Position numbers and translations under genes: made by a program. Below the pieces are notes generated by a model. That model had not been told where the DNA came from and searched no databases. It saw nothing but the letters and a program-made list of their open reading frames with translations. This document shows, piece after piece, positions 16,103 through 20,312 of a stretch of 20,312 nt of DNA. The stretch is taken from NCBI GenBank assembly GCA_052035955.1, contig JBPOHD010000126.1, positions 1 to 20,312 on the forward strand, given 5' to 3'. Source of the DNA: JAEUNJ01 sp052035955 (GTDB lineage Bacteria; Pseudomonadota; Gammaproteobacteria; Burkholderiales; Rhodocyclaceae). Numbering within the stretch: the first letter of the stretch is position 1; every line of letters begins with the position of its first letter.

Positions 16103-17770
16103 ATGGACAACCGACGCCTGATCCTGCTCCTGGTCTTCAGCTTTTCCCTGATCATGCTTTGGGAAGCCTGGCAGAAGCAGAGCCATCCCCAACCGGCGCC
16201 CGCTGCCGGCGCTCCGGCTCCGGCGACCAGTGGCGCGGCAACGGTGCCGGCCGCTCCGGCCGCTCCGTCGGGAACGCCCGCGGTCGGCCTGCCGGCGCCC
16301 GGAGCAACCTCGGTCCCGGGAGCCGCGGCCGCCGCGCCGGGCGTGGCGACGGTGACGGTGACCACCGATCTCTACAAGGCCGACATCTCGGCCCAGGGCG
16401 GCGACCTGGTGAGGCTGGAGCTCCTGCGGCACAAGGCCTCCGGCGACAAGGCGAAGAACTTCTTGCTCTTCGACGCGGCGACACCGCACTTCTACCAGGC
16501 CCAGTCTGGCCTGGCCGGGGAGGGAAACCCCAACCACCGGACCCTCTACAGCCTGGCGCCGGGCAATCGGGAACTGAAGGCGGGCGAGGACACCCTCGAA
16601 CTTCGCCTCGAGGCGCCGGCCGCCAATGGACTGAAGGTGGCCAAGCTGTACACCTTCCGGCGCGGCAGCTACCTGATCGATATCGCCCACGAGATCGAGA
16701 ATCAGGGTTCGGCACCGGTTTCTCCCTATGCCTATTTCCGCCTGGTCCGCGACGGCAAGGCGGCCGAGCAGCCCGGAGGCATGGGTGTTTCCACCTTCAC
16801 CGGTCCGGCCGTCTATACGGAGGCGGAAAAGTTCCAGAAGGTGGAGTTCGAGGAGATCACGAAGGGCAAGGCGAAATACACCGCCAAGGCCGACAACGGC
16901 TGGGTGGCCATGGTGCAGCATTATTTCGTTGCCGCCTGGTTGCCGCAGGCCAAGGTGGAGCGCGAATACCTCCTGAACGACCTGGGCGGAGGGGTGTTCG
17001 GGGCCGCCGTGCGGGTGGCCGGGCCGGTCATCGCTCCGGGCCAGAGGGCTTCGGTGGCGATGCCGCTTTATGCGGGCCCCCAAGAGCAGGACAAGCTGGC
17101 CCAAGTAGCACCGGGCCTGGACCTGGTGGTGGATTACGGCTGGCTGACCGTGATCGCGGCCCCCCTGTTCTGGATCCTTCAGGCCATCCACAAGTTCGTC
17201 GACAACTGGGGCTGGGCGATCATCGGCCTGACGATGCTGGTCAAGCTGGCGTTCTTCCCCCTCTCGGCGGCCAGCTACCGGTCGATGGCCAAGATGCGGG
17301 TCCTGACGCCGAAACTGATGAAGCTGAAGGAAACCTTTGCCGACGACCGCCAGCGTCTCAATCAGGAGATGATGGAGTTGTACAAGCGGGAGAAGGTGAA
17401 CCCGCTCGGCGGCTGCCTGCCCATCCTGGTCCAGATCCCCGTCTTCATCGCGCTCTACTGGGTGCTGCTGGGTACCGTCGAGATGCGCGGTGCTCCCTGG
17501 CTGGGCTGGATCACCGACCTCTCCGTCCAGGATCCGTACTATGTGATGCCCCTGCTGATGGGCGCCACGATGCTGATCCAGACCAAGCTGAACCCCACGC
17601 CGCCCGACCCGATCCAGGCCAAGATCATGTGGATCATGCCCATCGTGTTCACAGGCATGTTCCTCTTCTTCCCGGCCGGCCTGGTGCTGTACTGGACCGT
17701 TAACAACCTGCTCTCCATCGCCCAGCAATGGCAGATCACCCGGCTCATCGAGTCGGGCGAGAAGAAGTAG
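16103..17770 (+). CDS. yidC: Membrane protein insertase YidC
   Basis: A 555-residue inner-membrane insertase that works alone or with SecYEG. The first membrane helix is at residues 5-20, followed by an Ala/Pro-rich linker (about 27-85), the large periplasmic P1 domain, and the conserved C-terminal membrane core with LTMLVKLAFFPLSAASYRSMAKMR, NPLGGCLPILVQIPVFIALYWVLLG and FPAGLVLYWTVNN. The charged residue in the substrate groove, Arg366 in E. coli, is Lys381 here, a conservative change. It lies 29 bases after yidD with no strong Shine-Dalgarno sequence. It ends 23 bases before mnmE. Confidence 0.97.
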   Translation: MDNRRLILLLVFSFSLIMLWEAWQKQSHPQPAPAAGAPAPATSGAATVPAAPAAPSGTPAVGLPAPGATSVPGAAAAAPGVATVTVTTDLYKADISAQGGDLVRLELLRHKASGDKAKNFLLFDAATPHFYQAQSGLAGEGNPNHRTLYSLAPGNRELKAGEDTLELRLEAPAANGLKVAKLYTFRRGSYLIDIAHEIENQGSAPVSPYAYFRLVRDGKAAEQPGGMGVSTFTGPAVYTEAEKFQKVEFEEITKGKAKYTAKADNGWVAMVQHYFVAAWLPQAKVEREYLLNDLGGGVFGAAVRVAGPVIAPGQRASVAMPLYAGPQEQDKLAQVAPGLDLVVDYGWLTVIAAPLFWILQAIHKFVDNWGWAIIGLTMLVKLAFFPLSAASYRSMAKMRVLTPKLMKLKETFADDRQRLNQEMMELYKREKVNPLGGCLPILVQIPVFIALYWVLLGTVEMRGAPWLGWITDLSVQDPYYVMPLLMGATMLIQTKLNPTPPDPIQAKIMWIMPIVFTGMFLFFPAGLVLYWTVNNLLSIAQQWQITRLIESGEKK

Positions 17771-17793
17771 GCCGGCAAGGGGCCTCCGCGACC

Positions 17794-19152
17794 GTGGAGG
17801 ACCTGCCGGGCCGGAGCGCGCCCGACACCATCGCCGCCATCGCCACGGCCCCAGGCCGGGGCGGCATCGGGGTGGTGCGGGTGTCCGGGGCCGGCCTGGC
17901 CGACTTCGCCGAGCGCCTCTGCGGCCGGCGCCCCGAGCCGCGGCGGGCCACCCTGGCGAGCTTCCGTGATGCCCGGGGTGCGGCCCTGGACGAAGGCATC
18001 CTCCTCCATTTCCCCGCCCCCCACTCCTTCACCGGCGAAGACGTTCTCGAACTCCAGGGCCACGGCGGCCCGGTGGTGATGCAGATGCTGCTGCGCCGCT
18101 GCCTGGAACTCGGCGCGCGCCTCGCGGAACCCGGCGAATTCACCCGTCGCGCCTTCCTGAACGAAAAGCTGGACCTGGCCCAGGCGGAGGCCGTGGCCGA
18201 CCTGATAGAGGCCTCGACCGCTGCCGCCGCCCGGTCCGCCCTGCGTTCCCTGGCCGGTGTCTTCTCGCGGGAGGTGCATGGCCTCACCGACCGCCTGACC
18301 GAATTGCGCATGCTGGTCGAGGCCACCCTGGACTTCCCGGAGGAGGAAGTGGACCCCCTGCGCGACACGGACGCGGCGGACCGCCTCGATGTCCTGCGCC
18401 GCGACCTGGCCGCATTGCGCGGCAAGGCCCGCCAGGGGAGCCTGCTGCGCACGGGGATGACGGTCGTGCTGGCCGGCCTGCCCAACGTCGGCAAGTCCTC
18501 GCTGCTCAACCGCCTGACCGGAGAGGACCGGGCCATCGTCACCGAGATCGCCGGCACCACCCGGGATGCCCTGCGCGAGACCATACAGATCGAGGGCATT
18601 CCCCTGCACGTGATCGACACCGCCGGCCTGCGCGAGACGACGGACCCGGTGGAGCGCCTGGGCATCGAACGGACCTGGAAGGAAATCGAATCGGCCGACG
18701 TGGTGCTGCAGATCGTCGATGCGCGGGCAGGCGTCACGCCAGCCGACCATGCCCTGGACGTCAGATTGCCGTCGGGGGCCACCCGCATCGTGGTCGAGAA
18801 CAAGGCGGACCTGGCGCAACGGCCGGCCGGCCGGTTCGAACGGGACGGCCGGGTGCATCTGCTGTTGTCGGCCAAGACCGGCGCCGGCCTATCCCTGCTC
18901 CATGACGAGCTGCTCCGTGTCGCCGGCTGGCAGGGTCACGGCGAGGACGCGGTTCTCGCCCGGGAACGCCACCTGGAGGCCCTGGAGGCGGCGGCCGGCC
19001 GACTGCAGGCCGCCGCCGGGCAGCTTGGGCGCATCGAATTGTGCGCCGAGGAGTTGCGCCTCGCCCAGGAGGCCCTGGCCGCCATCACCGGGGAACTGAC
19101 CAGCGACGACCTGCTGGGGATGATCTTCTCCCGGTTCTGCATCGGCAAGTAG
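17794..19152 (+). CDS. mnmE: tRNA uridine-5-carboxymethylaminomethyl modification GTPase MnmE
   Basis: A 452-residue GTPase that with MnmG modifies the wobble uridine (U34) of several tRNAs. The N-terminal tetrahydrofolate-binding domain starts DTIAAIATAPGRGGIGVVRVSG. The inserted G domain has G1 GLPNVGKSSLLN (Lys234), G2 within AGTTRDALRE, and G3 DTAG (275-278). The C-terminal helical domain ends FSRFCIGK with the functional Cys449. The start is GTG 17794: it puts the homology near the N-terminus and gives a length close to E. coli (454); a longer frame to 17728 would overlap yidC. AAGGGG stands 11 bases upstream. Confidence 0.96.
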   Translation: MEDLPGRSAPDTIAAIATAPGRGGIGVVRVSGAGLADFAERLCGRRPEPRRATLASFRDARGAALDEGILLHFPAPHSFTGEDVLELQGHGGPVVMQMLLRRCLELGARLAEPGEFTRRAFLNEKLDLAQAEAVADLIEASTAAAARSALRSLAGVFSREVHGLTDRLTELRMLVEATLDFPEEEVDPLRDTDAADRLDVLRRDLAALRGKARQGSLLRTGMTVVLAGLPNVGKSSLLNRLTGEDRAIVTEIAGTTRDALRETIQIEGIPLHVIDTAGLRETTDPVERLGIERTWKEIESADVVLQIVDARAGVTPADHALDVRLPSGATRIVVENKADLAQRPAGRFERDGRVHLLLSAKTGAGLSLLHDELLRVAGWQGHGEDAVLARERHLEALEAAAGRLQAAAGQLGRIELCAEELRLAQEALAAITGELTSDDLLGMIFSRFCIGK

Positions 19153-19170
19153 CCCGGCGGGAAGGCGGAA

Positions 19171-19188
19171 ACCCCGCCGGAGCGGGGT
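19171..19188. terminator. Stem-loop after mnmE
   Basis: ACCCCGC (19171-19177) and GCGGGGT (19182-19188) form a perfect 7-bp stem with a CGGA loop, 18 bases after the mnmE stop. On the minus strand TTTCC follows, so it may also act for the convergent gene. Confidence 0.55.
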
Positions 19189-19210
19189 CGGGGCAGGGGG
19201 CGGGCCGGCG

Positions 19211-19242
19211 TTGCCGCGGGCGCCCCCCGGCGGCCGCGGCAA
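19211..19242 (-). terminator. Stem-loop after the PEP-CTERM gene
   Basis: TTGCCGCGG (19211-19219) and CCGCGGCAA (19234-19242) are perfect 9-bp arms with a 14-base loop. The structure begins three bases after the stop of the minus-strand gene, the usual place for a terminator, but no T-run follows. Confidence 0.5.
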
Positions 19243-19245
19243 TCC

Positions 19246-20070
19246 TCAGGCCGCTGCCTTGCGCCGCCGGGCCAGGGCCCCCAGGGTCCCGAGGCCGGCC
19301 AGCATCAGGGCATAGGTTTCCGGCTCTGGCACGACCGGGATGCGGTCGAGGGTGAAGGCGCTGTAGGTCACCGAGGCCTGGGAGAAGTTGTAAAAGGCCA
19401 GGCGGCCGTCGGCGAAGATCCCGGAGACGTCGAGTTCGAGGGTGCCGTCGACGTAGACCTTGAGGTTGTTCGGCTGGAAGATGAAACGGAATTCGTATTC
19501 CTTGTTGTCGATCCAGCCGGTGCTACCCAGCGTCGCGGCGCGGGCCAGTTCGGCCACGGCGCCGGCGCCACCCCCTTCGGCGCCGCTGAAGTCCACATGG
19601 CCCCAGAACTCGTCGGCGGTCGGAATGCCGGTGACCCGGGAGACCGCCAGACCCCTGTATGCCGTCGAACCCGGCGTTCCCGAGGGAGCACCGAAATCGT
19701 AGACCTGGGTGCCCTGCTTCCAGTCGATCAGCAGGTAGTTGGCCGCGCCGTTGGTGTTGTCGCCGTTGCGGTAGCCGATGGCGAAACCCACGTAGTCGTC
19801 ATCGCCGCCGGCGGTCCGGATCTTGCCGCGGACGTCGCTGCCGAAGGCATTGAAGTCGCTGACGAACAGGGTCGGCTGGCCGTTCACGGACTGGAATACG
19901 GAACCGCCCCCCGGTGCAACGTTCCACACGCCGGCACCGAAGCCGGCGACGGCAGGATAGGACTCCGCGCTCCAGGTGGACAGGTCGACCGGTCCGGCGG
20001 TCGCTGCGGCCGAAAAAAGGAGGGTGGCGGCCACGACTGCGCCGCGGGCGTTGAGTATTGTTGCTTTCAT
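19246..20070 (-). CDS. Secreted PEP-CTERM protein with thrombospondin-C-like domain
   Basis: A 274-residue exported protein. The signal peptide MKATILNARGAVVAATLLF...AAATAG has a probable cut after Ala in ATAG. The middle, with WSAESYP, FVSDFNAFGSD, GGDDDYVGFAIGYRNGDN and YLLIDWKQG, resembles the thrombospondin type C (lectin-like beta-sandwich) domain. The C-terminus VPEPETYALMLAGLGTLGALARRRKAAA is a complete PEP-CTERM sorting signal: PEP motif, membrane helix and Arg cluster, recognised by exosortase (no exosortase gene here). The start ATG 20070 has GGGAG 8 bases upstream; a longer frame to 20124 is rejected because it would bury the signal peptide. It is likely a surface or matrix-associated protein made with exopolysaccharide. 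Confidence 0.92.
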   Translation of the reverse strand: MKATILNARGAVVAATLLFSAAATAGPVDLSTWSAESYPAVAGFGAGVWNVAPGGGSVFQSVNGQPTLFVSDFNAFGSDVRGKIRTAGGDDDYVGFAIGYRNGDNTNGAANYLLIDWKQGTQVYDFGAPSGTPGSTAYRGLAVSRVTGIPTADEFWGHVDFSGAEGGGAGAVAELARAATLGSTGWIDNKEYEFRFIFQPNNLKVYVDGTLELDVSGIFADGRLAFYNFSQASVTYSAFTLDRIPVVPEPETYALMLAGLGTLGALARRRKAAA

Positions 20071-20244
20071 GGGCTTGCTCCCGGCAGGTTGGCAATGATG
20101 GAAAACGGTTCGGCGCGGGACCAACCGGAACGGCGCCCCGGAATAACCATGGCAGGGCCGTCAGCATCTGCCTGAGCACGGCCGCCGGAGTTGTGTGCGT
20201 CAAGTTGTGCAAATTGGTGATCAGGTAAGTAGTTGATCCTGTTT

Positions 20245-20293
20245 GCGCTGTCGTCGGCGCGTAGGGCGTAGCCCGAAGCGGCGGCGACAGCGC
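20245..20293. repeat. Inverted repeat upstream of the PEP-CTERM gene
   Basis: GCGCTGTCG (20245-20253) and CGACAGCGC (20285-20293) are perfect 9-base arms, with imperfect pairing continuing inward and a small inner hairpin GGGC-GTA-GCCC (20264-20274). It lies 175 bases before the PEP-CTERM start. It may be a terminator of the next gene, an operator or a mobile palindromic element. Confidence 0.45.
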
Positions 20294-20312
20294 GGCCGCT
20301 CACGCCGCCAGT

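Noticed and set aside
17728..17793. N-terminal extension of MnmE overlapping yidC
   Set aside because: The extra 22 residues are out-of-frame yidC sequence; GTG 17794 gives the family's normal length.
20071..20312. Sigma-54 (-24/-12) promoter for the PEP-CTERM gene, as known for some exosortase substrates
   Set aside because: A TTTGCA is present on the minus strand but no GG doublet at the required distance; not supported.

Overview
This is the chromosomal replication-origin region of a GC-rich Gram-negative bacterium, most likely a betaproteobacterium of the Rhodocyclales type. The evidence is the layout gyrB-dnaN-dnaA <- | -> rpmH-rnpA-yidD-yidC-mnmE, a DnaA starting MNEFW, a GyrB with the SQTK...KLVSSE form usual in betaproteobacteria, and a PEP-CTERM exported protein. 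The taxon is inferred from protein style, not from a search.

Layout. 1-196: tail of an unrecognised gene. 351-3140 (+): soluble hybrid sensor kinase (three PAS, HisKA, ATPase, two receiver domains). 3168-5789 (-): a three-gene unit read right to left: tartrate/D-malate dehydrogenase (ttuC type), glycerate 2-kinase (ttuD type) and a translationally coupled 54-residue RcnB-like peptide. The first two can carry tartrate to 2-phosphoglycerate. 5790-6613: about 820 bases without a gene, holding a duplicated 265-base repeat rich in REP-like palindromes and short CTTTGCG and ACACCAAGG repeats. 6614-7513 (-): spermidine-synthase-like protein. It diverges from 7558-9019 (+), a tightly overlapping YkgJ-type cysteine-cluster protein / ArfB ribosome-rescue hydrolase / class I methyltransferase operon; both start codons lie in a near-perfect inverted repeat. 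9037-9690 (-): a 217-residue protein resembling the first part of GyrB but lacking its ATPase residues, directly downstream of gyrB.

9764-15122 (-): gyrB, dnaN, dnaA. The 234-base dnaA-dnaN spacer has DnaA-box-like 9-mers and an AT-rich patch and is a plausible oriC. The dnaA/rpmH divergent region has a perfect DnaA box overlapping a plausible dnaA -35 element (autoregulation) and a strong sigma-70 promoter for rpmH. 15307-19152 (+): rpmH, rnpA, yidD, yidC, mnmE in the canonical order. 19246-20070 (-): secreted PEP-CTERM protein with a thrombospondin-C-like middle. The last 240 bases hold its leader and an unexplained inverted repeat.

Most of the window is conserved housekeeping. The least ordinary items are the GyrB-like protein with no ATPase residues beside gyrB, the REP-rich duplicated intergenic block, the RcnB-like peptide coupled to a glycerate kinase, and the start-codon inverted repeat. 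I see no complete new defence or mobile system.
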